Part shown: piece after piece, positions 1 to 6,225 of the stretch
How positions within the stretch are numbered: the stretch's first letter is position 1
Layout: each line of letters starts with the position of its first letter
Assembly: GCA_902803365.1 (NCBI GenBank)
Contig: CADCPU010000068.1
Location: forward strand, 1-6,588
DNA length: 6,588 nucleotides
DNA from: Oscillospiraceae bacterium
Lineage (GTDB): Bacteria; Bacillota_A; Clostridia; Saccharofermentanales; Saccharofermentanaceae
Direction of reading: 5' to 3'
The notes under the pieces: model-generated
Seen by the model: only the letters and a program-made list of their open reading frames with translations
Databases searched by the model: none
Told to the model about the DNA's origin: nothing
Program-made: the position numbers and the translations under genes

Positions 1-1743
1 GAAGACGCCGTCCTCAACCGCAGAATTCAAGAGCTTGATCGCAGCCTCGGTATCAATTGACTTTCTTTCATACTTCATTGATTCCTTGATGATCTTCTGC
101 ATGATCTCAGGACCATATGTATCAAAGAGGAAGCTGAACAATCTGTTACCGTACGGATACTCCTGATGGCCATCGAATTCAGCCTGGAAACCGGCGTTCG
201 GCTTTGTCGTAAAGATCGTCAGATCAAGGCCGTCATTTGGAGAATCTTCAGCATAAGCCAGAGACTCCCAGCACGGATATCCGAGAAGCGTTCCGACTTT
301 CTCCTGCACTTCCGTAGCAAAACCTTCGTTTATAGTACTACATATGAACGGTCCGTTTTGCCCATGGAGTACATGTGCGAGTTCATGAATGAGCGTTTGC
401 AGATAAGTCTGATCGTCAAACAGGTCTTCTTCAAACAATATACAATATCCGTAATCAGCAAACTGAATTTCCGAACCTACCTCCGGACGGATCACGATCT
501 CGATCTTGGAATCATCTTCATTGATGCCCTCGAAAACAACATCGTCTTGATCAAAGCACCAAATTTTCCAACCCGAACGGAACTCACTTGAGTCATAGCT
601 CATGTCAAATGAAAGTCCCGTATATTCTTCTTCAGCTTTCATTACTTTCTTGATGATCTCAGCTGCATCACCTCTTACGGTAGTACCCTTCAGATAGTAG
701 AGCACAAAGCGGTCGTCTTCGTAGCAACAGTCGATGTCTGTGACATATGTATCTTCCTTATTGCCGCTGAGTTCGATCTTCTTCCATGGAATGTAATTCT
801 TCTGCGGATCTGCAGTCGGTGTAGCAACCGTGGCGGTTGGTGTTGCCACAGCAGTCGGAGTAGCAGTAACATCAATAAAATCAAAGCCATCGGTCGTTCC
901 GTCAGGCGTATATGTTCCGACTGAGATGCCGTTTGTCTGACAGAGAGTTGCAAATTCAGGAGAACAAGCGAAGCTGCCGAACAGTTCATCGCGGGACATA
1001 CCTTTCTTGAGCTGATCGAGCCAGAAGTCGTAGCCGTCCTGCTCTGCTTCCCTCATGAGGAATGTGCGATAGAACATGCGGATATATTCTTCGGCTGAAC
1101 CGTAGCGTGTCTTGAACTCGTTGCTCTTCACAAAGTTAGCGGCGCATGTGATGCCGTCGATCGAGCCGTTTATCAGGCCGCTGCACCAGAATGCCACACC
1201 TTCGCGGTCGCCGTTGCGCTCGAGAGCTGCCGTGTACATCGTGTTAACGAAGTTGTTGATCTTGATGAGTTTTTCTAGCGGGATGGTGTTAGTGTAGTAG
1301 CCTGCAACGACGCCGCTTTTTTCGCACACCTCGAAGAACTCCTCGGAATTTGCAAAGCCCGTAAACACATCAGCGCGTGACATGCCGGCTTCAAGCTGCG
1401 AATTCCAGTATTTAAAACCGCCCTCGTCAGGATCGCGGCCCATGAAGAGCTCGTAGAGGGCTCCGAGGAAATCCCAGTTGCTGCGCTGACTGTTTTCGAA
1501 CTCCTGACTGAATACAAAGCTTGCTGCGACCGCCGTACCGGTCATGCCGTCAGCGATCTGATCTTCCCAATACTTGGCACCGTCAGCATCAGGATCACGG
1601 CCGAGAACGACGCTATAGCATCTTTTGATCAGAGCCGCGGGGGTCTGCTTTTCTTCATCTGCGAAGACAGCACCTGTGAAGACGGAAAAAGCCATGGCTG
1701 TCGTAAGCAACAGGCTCGCGGCTTTTTTGGCAAACAGTTTCAT
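1..1743 (-). CDS. Secreted DUF4214-repeat metallopeptidase (HExxH), C-terminus cut by window edge
   Basis: The frame is open from an ATG at 1743 to base 1 (581 codons, no stop), so the C-terminus is missing. Residues 1-28 form a signal peptide (Lys-rich start, hydrophobic core, cleavage likely after VFA28) with no lipobox Cys, so the product should be released or wall-associated. Residues about 36-280 hold four DUF4214-like repeats. Repeats 1 and 2 carry clear GRDPDxxGxKYW motifs (48-59 and 102-113). Repeats 3 and 4 are degenerate (GVAFW at 182-186, GYDFW at 237-241). A Thr-Pro-Ala linker follows (about 293-313). The C-terminal part carries HELAH at 453-457 and NEGFA at 472-476. The two His and Glu473 would bind zinc and Glu454 would be the catalytic base, as in gluzincins (peptidase MA clan). 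A Shine-Dalgarno GAGAGGT (1751-1757) sits 7 nt from the ATG. DUF4214 has no settled function; a targeting or adhesion role is inference. The substrate is unknown. Confidence 0.9.
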   Translation of the reverse strand, partial: MKLFAKKAASLLLTTAMAFSVFTGAVFADEEKQTPAALIKRCYSVVLGRDPDADGAKYWEDQIADGMTGTAVAASFVFSQEFENSQRSNWDFLGALYELFMGRDPDEGGFKYWNSQLEAGMSRADVFTGFANSEEFFEVCEKSGVVAGYYTNTIPLEKLIKINNFVNTMYTAALERNGDREGVAFWCSGLINGSIDGITCAANFVKSNEFKTRYGSAEEYIRMFYRTFLMREAEQDGYDFWLDQLKKGMSRDELFGSFACSPEFATLCQTNGISVGTYTPDGTTDGFDFIDVTATPTAVATPTATVATPTADPQKNYIPWKKIELSGNKEDTYVTDIDCCYEDDRFVLYYLKGTTVRGDAAEIIKKVMKAEEEYTGLSFDMSYDSSEFRSGWKIWCFDQDDVVFEGINEDDSKIEIVIRPEVGSEIQFADYGYCILFEEDLFDDQTYLQTLIHELAHVLHGQNGPFICSTINEGFATEVQEKVGTLLGYPCWESLAYAEDSPNDGLDLTIFTTKPNAGFQAEFDGHQEYPYGNRLFSFLFDTYGPEIMQKIIKESMKYERKSIDTEAAIKLLNSAVEDGVF

Positions 1744-1769
1744 AAAACACACCTCTCAAAAAAAATTAT

Positions 1770-1797
1770 GACTCGATTCTAGCATATGAATCGAGTC
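1770..1797. repeat. Perfect 10-bp inverted repeat with 8-nt spacer, overlapping the promoter
   Basis: The left arm GACTCGATTC (1770-1779) and right arm GAATCGAGTC (1788-1797) are exact reverse complements separated by 8 nt. On the minus strand the repeat is followed by ATAA and then eight T (1765-1758). Two readings compete. It may be an operator covering the -10 and spacer of the promoter at 1776-1804. Or it may be an RNA hairpin with a T-tract, acting as a terminator or attenuator ahead of the gene. The 4-nt gap before the T-run and the fit to a promoter favour the operator. Confidence 0.7.
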
Positions 1798-1804
1798 GTG
1801 TTAG
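1776..1804 (-). promoter_or_regulatory. Probable sigma-A promoter of the DUF4214 metallopeptidase gene
   Basis: Reading the minus strand, CTAACA (1804-1799; 4 of 6 to TTGACA) is followed after exactly 17 nt by TAGAAT (1781-1776; 5 of 6 to TATAAT). The -10 is preceded by TGC, an extended -10. Transcription would start near 1769, giving a leader of about 25 nt that contains the Shine-Dalgarno. The -10 lies inside a perfect inverted repeat, which suggests control by a DNA-binding protein. The -35 is weak and the call rests on spacing and the extended -10. Confidence 0.5.
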
Positions 1805-1828
1805 GAAATTAATAGAATTTTAAGATGT

Positions 1829-1848
1829 CCGTCTGATATGTAAGACGG
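1829..1848. repeat. 6-bp inverted repeat with 8-nt spacer upstream of the promoter
   Basis: CCGTCT (1829-1834) and AGACGG (1843-1848) are exact reverse complements with an 8-nt AT-rich spacer, the same spacer length as in the larger repeat at 1770-1797. The arm sequences differ, so it is not a second copy of the same site. It lies about 25 bp upstream of the proposed -35. It could be a regulator site or a small hairpin; neither strand shows a T-tract after it, so it is not a terminator. Six-base arms can arise by chance. Confidence 0.4.
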
Positions 1849-1959
1849 CGTTTCGGCTGCAATTGTCACAGATCCAGTTCAAACTCATTTCTCCTTTTTG
1901 AAAAAGCCGGGTATGCAGCCAAAAACGCTTTTCGATTAAGATTTTATCATTGGGGCATA

Positions 1960-1994
1960 TAAAAACGCCCTATGCTTTGAGCAACATAGGGCGT
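1960..1994 (-). terminator. Intrinsic terminator after the M1 peptidase gene
   Basis: On the minus strand, the arm ACGCCCTATG (1994-1985) pairs perfectly with CATAGGGCGT (1974-1965) across a 10-nt loop. TTTTT and then ATAT follow directly. The stem begins 32 nt past the TGA stop at 2027-2029. The GC-rich stem with an immediate T-run is a textbook factor-independent terminator and closes the three-gene operon. On the plus strand the stem is not followed by T, so it should act in one direction only. Confidence 0.9.
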
Positions 1995-2026
1995 CGTAAA
2001 ATGTCAATTCGACCGAAAATCGATCA

Positions 2027-3745
2027 TCAGGAATTCGGCATCTCGTAATCGAAGATCTGATCGATGAATTCGTTTGCCTTTTCGTTATCTGTTCCGATGC
2101 AATCGTAGATCGTATCAAACAGGTCATCTTCGGTTGCATTCGTGAAAGCCGTACGATGAACGTATTCTCTCAGGATACCTAGCATCTCTTCGTAACCGAT
2201 GATGTTACACATATGCATATAGAAGCACTTACCTGTTGAGTAAGCTGCCTCGATATATGCTATGTCAGTCTTAAAATCGTAATAAGGCTTGTTGATCGGA
2301 GTTACACCGCTCGATTCCTCGTATTCTTTGATATCATCCGAGGTTATGTAGAACGCGACATCCTGAAGCTCATGGGATGCGATCGTAGGATTCGCATACT
2401 TTTCGTATACAAACTCAGTGAAGGATGCGAGAGACTCGTCGAGCCATGGCTCATTGCCCGAATTGCTGCCTACTATTCCCATAAACCACTGATGACCGAT
2501 CTCGTGAGCGATTACAATATCGAGAGCATCTTCAAGATCATCCTCAGAAAGACCCGGTACATAATCATAAGATATTTGGACAAGGTTCGGATACTCCATT
2601 CCGCCCGCGTCTATAGGTGCGAGGATCACTTCGAGATCAGGGTACGGATATTCACCGAACGCTTCACCGAATACTGCGAGCGAATCAGTCGCGCATTTGA
2701 GCGCATGTGTACCTGTCAGATCTTCCGGATCACCGGTTCCCTTATACGCAATACGGATGTGCGTATCCTTGTAGTCGCCTTCGGTAATTGTAAAGGAATT
2801 GCTTGCGCTGAAGACAAAATCTCTGACGCATGTTGCTTCATAAGAAACAGTCTTCTGTCCGTCCTTCTTGGATTCATCCTTTTCAACACCTGTCGAGAGA
2901 ACGATCATGTCCTCAGGGACGGTAAGATCGACATCGTAATCGCTTACGACGGAATAGAAGCACTCACCCAATGTGTAGAAGGCTTCGTGAGACCAGCCGC
3001 CGTCATCGTCGTACATCGCCATGATCGGATAGAAGTTCGTGATGTTATATACACTTGCAGTGTAGCCGTAACGATCCGCCATGGCAGGGATCTTTGCAAC
3101 GAAATCATAAGAGATCGTCATCTCCTCGCCAGGCTTCAGGTCACCGTCAAGATCGACCCATACAACTGATACGTCAGTGTCACGCGTATAGTCGATCTCG
3201 ATACCATAGCGGTGGTCAGTGATGTTCTTGATCTCCGTTAAGTCGCCTTGCGGATTCATCATAAACATATCCTTGTTATCACTGGTAAAGAGACTCGAAT
3301 AATCGCGGAAACAGAGCTTGTCCCAGTTGTCCTTGGAATAGTTCGTGAATGTATATTCAACATGGCCGCCGATCGTCTGCTCTTCAGTATCGAGCGTAAG
3401 ATCCATCTTATACTGCGGACGCTTCTCGTCAGGGATCTTGATCTTGCAGTTTGTTGCAGGAACATCGATCAGGAGATCAAGATCGGATGCAACAGGGATA
3501 TCCTCCGTTGTCTCAGCTGTCGTAGCCTCTGTGGTTGCCTCGGTAGTCTCTTCTGTTGTTGTAGCCTCCGTGGTCTCTGCTGTGGTCTCTTCGGTCTCCT
3601 CAGGCTCCTCAGTCTGTTCGGTCCTTTTCTTGTCCTTGTCAGACTTGCGCCTGCTTTTCTTTTCTTCAGTCTTCTGACATGCCGTAGCAGACAGGAGCAT
3701 TGAAGCTGCCAAAATGGCACCGATAATCCTACACGATTTTTTCAT
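2027..3745 (-). CDS. M1-family (gluzincin) metallopeptidase lipoprotein
   Basis: The product is 572 aa. Residues 1-22 are a signal peptide ending in a relaxed lipobox with Cys23 as the lipidated residue, so it should be anchored to the outer face of the membrane. Residues about 24-82 form a charged then Thr/Glu-rich stalk. A beta-rich N-terminal M1 domain follows (about 98-320). The catalytic domain has GGMEY at 381-385 (counterpart of the GxMEN substrate-binding motif), HEIGH at 414-418, and Glu437 exactly 18 residues after the second His, the classic HExxH-x18-E zinc site. Tyr502 in AYSTGK fits the transition-state tyrosine of the family. It lacks the long C-terminal helical domain of larger M1 aminopeptidases. 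Removal of N-terminal residues from peptides is the family role; the real substrate is unknown. The Shine-Dalgarno AAGGGAG is 7 nt from the ATG. It is the last gene of the operon, 18 nt after the ACT-domain gene. Confidence 0.93.
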   Translation of the reverse strand: MKKSCRIIGAILAASMLLSATACQKTEEKKSRRKSDKDKKRTEQTEEPEETEETTAETTEATTTEETTEATTEATTAETTEDIPVASDLDLLIDVPATNCKIKIPDEKRPQYKMDLTLDTEEQTIGGHVEYTFTNYSKDNWDKLCFRDYSSLFTSDNKDMFMMNPQGDLTEIKNITDHRYGIEIDYTRDTDVSVVWVDLDGDLKPGEEMTISYDFVAKIPAMADRYGYTASVYNITNFYPIMAMYDDDGGWSHEAFYTLGECFYSVVSDYDVDLTVPEDMIVLSTGVEKDESKKDGQKTVSYEATCVRDFVFSASNSFTITEGDYKDTHIRIAYKGTGDPEDLTGTHALKCATDSLAVFGEAFGEYPYPDLEVILAPIDAGGMEYPNLVQISYDYVPGLSEDDLEDALDIVIAHEIGHQWFMGIVGSNSGNEPWLDESLASFTEFVYEKYANPTIASHELQDVAFYITSDDIKEYEESSGVTPINKPYYDFKTDIAYIEAAYSTGKCFYMHMCNIIGYEEMLGILREYVHRTAFTNATEDDLFDTIYDCIGTDNEKANEFIDQIFDYEMPNS

Positions 3746-3763
3746 ATATTATCTCCCTTCTGA

Positions 3764-4129
3764 TTAAGTTATCTCATAACCTGCGTCAGCGAGAGCCGCG
3801 AGCGCTTTGCCGTAGTTCTCTTCCTTGACCAGGATATAATCCGTGTTGTATGTTGAGACGGCGAAAATGCCGATCTTGTTTTCTGCGAGGATCGTCGAGA
3901 TCTTTGAGAGTATCCCGATGAGCGAAAAGTCCAGCACACCCTCGATCCTCATCGCGCGCCAGCTGTCGTCGCGTTCGATATAATCCTGCGGCGCATCTTC
4001 GGTCAGGCAAACGAGCGATATCTCTTCATCTGTCTTTCCGACAAAACAGAATTCTCTGCCAAGATCAATGCCGGAAATACTTGAGAGCTTACAAACGCTG
4101 AATCTGTGATCAAATCTCTTTATCTGCAT
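3764..4129 (-). CDS. ACT-domain protein (CASTOR/ACT_7-like)
   Basis: The product is 121 aa, cytoplasmic, with no signal or membrane segment. The C-terminal half (about 58-121) matches the fold pattern of small ACT proteins: WRAMRIEG, then DFSLIGILSKISTILAE, a turn, FAVSTYNTDYILV, and a final helix ending AGYEI. The N-terminal half (about 8-50) looks like a degenerate partner ACT subdomain. Family knowledge: ACT domains bind amino acids or other small ligands and regulate other proteins; no enzyme active site is visible. Its ATG at 4129 lies inside the end of the zinc-ribbon gene (20-nt overlap). An AAGGA-type Shine-Dalgarno about 8 nt upstream is also within that gene, so translation is probably coupled. 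The ligand is not predictable from the sequence. Confidence 0.85.
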   Translation of the reverse strand: MQIKRFDHRFSVCKLSSISGIDLGREFCFVGKTDEEISLVCLTEDAPQDYIERDDSWRAMRIEGVLDFSLIGILSKISTILAENKIGIFAVSTYNTDYILVKEENYGKALAALADAGYEIT

Positions 4130-5021
4130 CTTTTGGTTCCTTCTTCATACTGCGAACCGTCATGTTTATATGACGACAATAATCATTATATTCGTTGCAG
4201 AGATCCTGCTTGTGTTTAAGGATCTCATCCTTCTGAGCCTGGTATCTTGCCATTTCCTTCTCGCAGTCTGCGATACCGCGAAGCCTCGGGGCTATGCTGA
4301 ATCTGTAATAGAGGATCAGCGGCACAACAAACAGCGCGATATATATAAGGAATCCAATATAAAAAGGAAGGTTTTCACCGGCGTGCATAATAAACAGAAG
4401 ACCGGGTACGAAACAAACAAGAAAGGCTATACCAAACGTCCTTAAAGCTCCCTTCCAATACTCGCGAGGATGGTATTCGCGTTCAAAATCATATTCCTCG
4501 TTTCTTTGGATGATATAAAATTCGTAGCGCTTTATGTTCGCCCTGTCGATCCGCTTGTCGACCGTGGCGATATCTTCCTCGATCGCATCGATCTCCTTTT
4601 TCTTTGCTGCTGCCTTTTGCATGGTCTCGATAAGCTCATGAATGGTCTTAAGCCTCTCGCGGCTGTCATCGCCTGCCTGGTCCAATACCCACAAGGTATC
4701 CTTCGGATCGCCCCTAAAACCGTCGATTATCTCCTTATAGTTGAGCTTACTGACCTCAGGGATCCCGTATGTGAGCAGCATTATCTTCTCGAGAGCGTAA
4801 CCGTTATGCGGATCTTTCTCGAGGCAAAATCTGTACGCATCGAGCGCGGCATGGAACTCGCCGTTCCTGAGGAACCTGTCGCCCTTCTCGAGGACATCGT
4901 CTTCTTTAAAATATGCGTAATCATAAGTAACGCCGCAGAACGGACATGTATAGATCTGTCTGTCGATGTCTATCTTGAGAACGCCGCCGCAACTGTCGCA
5001 AATGTGTTTCTTAGTATCCAT
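4110..5021 (-). CDS. Zinc-ribbon, coiled-coil membrane protein of unknown function
   Basis: The product is 303 aa from the chosen start. An N-terminal zinc ribbon is formed by CDSC (Cys8, Cys11) and CPFC (Cys26, Cys29). A short TPR-like helical stretch follows (about 42-80, GDRFLRNGEFHAALDAY). Next come a charged coiled coil (about 125-165), two membrane helices (about 194-212 and 218-238) joined by a very short loop, and a second coiled coil (about 248-285). Basic residues flank both helices, so both ends should be cytoplasmic with a membrane hairpin between. The frame also allows GTG at 5030 and ATG at 5027, but the Shine-Dalgarno at 5030-5035 fits only the ATG at 5021. It is the first gene of the operon. 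I do not recognise the family as a whole; a scaffold or sensor role is inference. Confidence 0.85.
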   Translation of the reverse strand: MDTKKHICDSCGGVLKIDIDRQIYTCPFCGVTYDYAYFKEDDVLEKGDRFLRNGEFHAALDAYRFCLEKDPHNGYALEKIMLLTYGIPEVSKLNYKEIIDGFRGDPKDTLWVLDQAGDDSRERLKTIHELIETMQKAAAKKKEIDAIEEDIATVDKRIDRANIKRYEFYIIQRNEEYDFEREYHPREYWKGALRTFGIAFLVCFVPGLLFIMHAGENLPFYIGFLIYIALFVVPLILYYRFSIAPRLRGIADCEKEMARYQAQKDEILKHKQDLCNEYNDYCRHINMTVRSMKKEPKDADKEI

Positions 5022-5029
5022 TCCCATCA

Positions 5030-5035
5030 CTTCCT
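5030..5035 (-). promoter_or_regulatory. Ribosome binding site that decides the zinc-ribbon gene start
   Basis: AGGAAG on the minus strand lies 8 nt before the ATG at 5021. It is only 2 nt before the ATG at 5027 and overlaps the GTG at 5030, so the 5021 start is preferred. Confidence 0.7.
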
Positions 5036-5050
5036 GTTGTTCTGCATTAC

Positions 5051-5081
5051 ATTATATCAGATTGGAAACATTATCTTACAA
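5051..5081 (-). promoter_or_regulatory. Extended -10 promoter of the zinc-ribbon/ACT/M1 operon
   Basis: The minus strand carries a perfect TATAAT (5056-5051) preceded by TGA, giving the extended -10 form TGnTATAAT. A weak -35, TTGTAA (5081-5076), sits 19 nt upstream; the long spacing is tolerated when the -10 is extended. Transcription should start near 5044, giving a leader of about 22 nt. No comparable promoter is visible on the plus strand for the divergent lipoprotein gene. Confidence 0.75.
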
Positions 5082-5098
5082 GGATTCGTCCATACAGT

Positions 5099-5110
5099 GA
5101 ACCGAGGTTC
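5099..5110. repeat. Short near-palindrome in the divergent intergenic region
   Basis: GAACC-GA-GGTTC is a 5-bp inverted repeat with a 2-nt centre. It sits 4 nt upstream of the Shine-Dalgarno (5114-5118) of the plus-strand lipoprotein gene and about 18 nt upstream of the operon's -35. It is positioned where a regulator could affect both divergent genes, but it is short enough to be chance. Confidence 0.3.
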
Positions 5111-5127
5111 GAGAAAGGCTGATAAAG

Positions 5128-6225
5128 ATGAAAAATAAGATAATATGTACAACACTTATAATGGCTCTGGCACTTACCGCCTGCTCCAAGGCGCCTGCCG
5201 AGACGACAACTTCTGCGGAAGCTTCAATGACGACTTCAGAGACTACGGAAGCGACGACGAGCGAGACGACTGAAGAGACCACCGAAGCGACCACGACGGC
5301 GGCTCCGGACCCGTTCGTTTTCGAGCCGCATATAAATTCTGAAACACTTAGCGGGCTGTATGAGCAGAAGTACTTCGACGGTCTTTACAACCTCATCGAC
5401 GCTCTCAGAAAAGGCGAAGACACATTCGAATGCAGCGATAAAGCGGTGTATGAGTTTGCTTTCGATCCGGTAGTCCTGAACAACATGTTCCCTATTGCCT
5501 GCATGAAGGTAGAAGAAGCGGGCTTCGCTGACGGAGTCGGCAAGATAGGATACAGGATCCCTGTTGAAGAATTCATGACGAAGGAAGCAGACTTCGAGAA
5601 GATGATCGTCGGCATCCTGAACGATAACGCCAAGACGACTGACAGCGATATCGAAAAATGCCTGAAGCTCTACGACTATATGACCACTGAGTTTGACTAT
5701 GAATATGAAGAACTCGGAGAACATGAATATGATCCGGACTGTACGGAAGGCTCTTGCTACGAGACCTTCATGATCAAGAAAGGCATCTGCTGTGAGCTCG
5801 GATGCGCATACTCCTACCTTCTCATGCAGGCAGGGGTCGATGCTCTCCTCGTAGGCGAGGACGAGAATATGTGCCACGCATGGTCCTATGTCACGCTCAA
5901 CGGCAATCACTACCATATCGATCCGACCTGGGCGCTTAAGTCCTGCTATTATGATGAAAACTGCGAAGACCAGCCGCTTATCCTCGATTACTTCCTGATG
6001 AGCGATGCCGAGCGCGCCAATGACCAGTTCGAGGTCAAGGAGATGACGATGGATATGTCACCGAATTACTGGGTAAACCACGACGGTTTGAAATTCACCG
6101 CAACAGATGACACTTACTGCAATGCTTTCGATTGCTCCGTGCTCGTCGATCTTGATACCGAGAACAACATCATCTATTATGACTGCTGCTCTGACAAGCC
6201 ATTGGAATTCCATTACGAGGATTGA
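5128..6225 (+). CDS. Transglutaminase-like lipoprotein, Cys-rich
   Basis: The product is 365 aa. Residues 1-18 are a lipoprotein signal ending LTAC, with Cys19 as the lipidated residue. A Thr/Glu/Ser stalk follows (about 23-60). A helical region spans about 70-190. The transglutaminase-like core (about 176-270) has KKGIC (Cys221), MCHAW (His250) and HIDPTW (Asp265). These match the Cys-His-Asp triad of the bacterial transglutaminase/cysteine-protease superfamily. Members can be peptidases or cross-linking enzymes; the reaction here cannot be told from sequence. Fifteen Cys lie beyond the lipidated one, including pairs at 221-222 and 353-354, which is high for an exported protein and suggests disulfides or metal binding. 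The start has a modest Shine-Dalgarno (AAAGG, 9 nt upstream). The gene is divergent from the zinc-ribbon operon. Confidence 0.9.
   Translation: MKNKIICTTLIMALALTACSKAPAETTTSAEASMTTSETTEATTSETTEETTEATTTAAPDPFVFEPHINSETLSGLYEQKYFDGLYNLIDALRKGEDTFECSDKAVYEFAFDPVVLNNMFPIACMKVEEAGFADGVGKIGYRIPVEEFMTKEADFEKMIVGILNDNAKTTDSDIEKCLKLYDYMTTEFDYEYEELGEHEYDPDCTEGSCYETFMIKKGICCELGCAYSYLLMQAGVDALLVGEDENMCHAWSYVTLNGNHYHIDPTWALKSCYYDENCEDQPLILDYFLMSDAERANDQFEVKEMTMDMSPNYWVNHDGLKFTATDDTYCNAFDCSVLVDLDTENNIIYYDCCSDKPLEFHYED

Noticed and set aside
166..591. Plus-strand open frame of 141 codons
   Set aside because: It is antisense to the metallopeptidase domain of the DUF4214 gene, including the HELAH motif, and has no domain of its own.
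1744..1930. Possible riboswitch upstream of the DUF4214 gene
   Set aside because: I see no conserved riboswitch core, and the likely promoter leaves a leader of only about 25 nt.
2372..3169. Plus-strand open frame of 265 codons
   Set aside because: It lies wholly antisense to the M1 peptidase gene, which has intact HEIGH-x18-E and GGMEY motifs. Its product shows no recognisable domain.
3500..3620. Possible tandem repeat or CRISPR-like array
   Set aside because: The DNA is only loosely repetitive, with no constant repeat unit or spacers. It is explained by low-complexity Thr/Glu coding.
3345..3677. Plus-strand frame with Val/Ser repeats
   Set aside because: The repeats are the antisense reading of the Thr/Glu stalk codons of the M1 peptidase lipoprotein, not a real repeat protein.
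4470..5138. Plus-strand open frame of 222 codons
   Set aside because: It is antisense to the zinc-ribbon gene, runs through the divergent promoter region and into the start of the next gene, and has no domain.
5236..5916. Minus-strand open frame of 226 codons
   Set aside because: It is antisense to the transglutaminase-like gene, whose triad motifs are in the plus frame. Long antisense frames are common in this codon usage.
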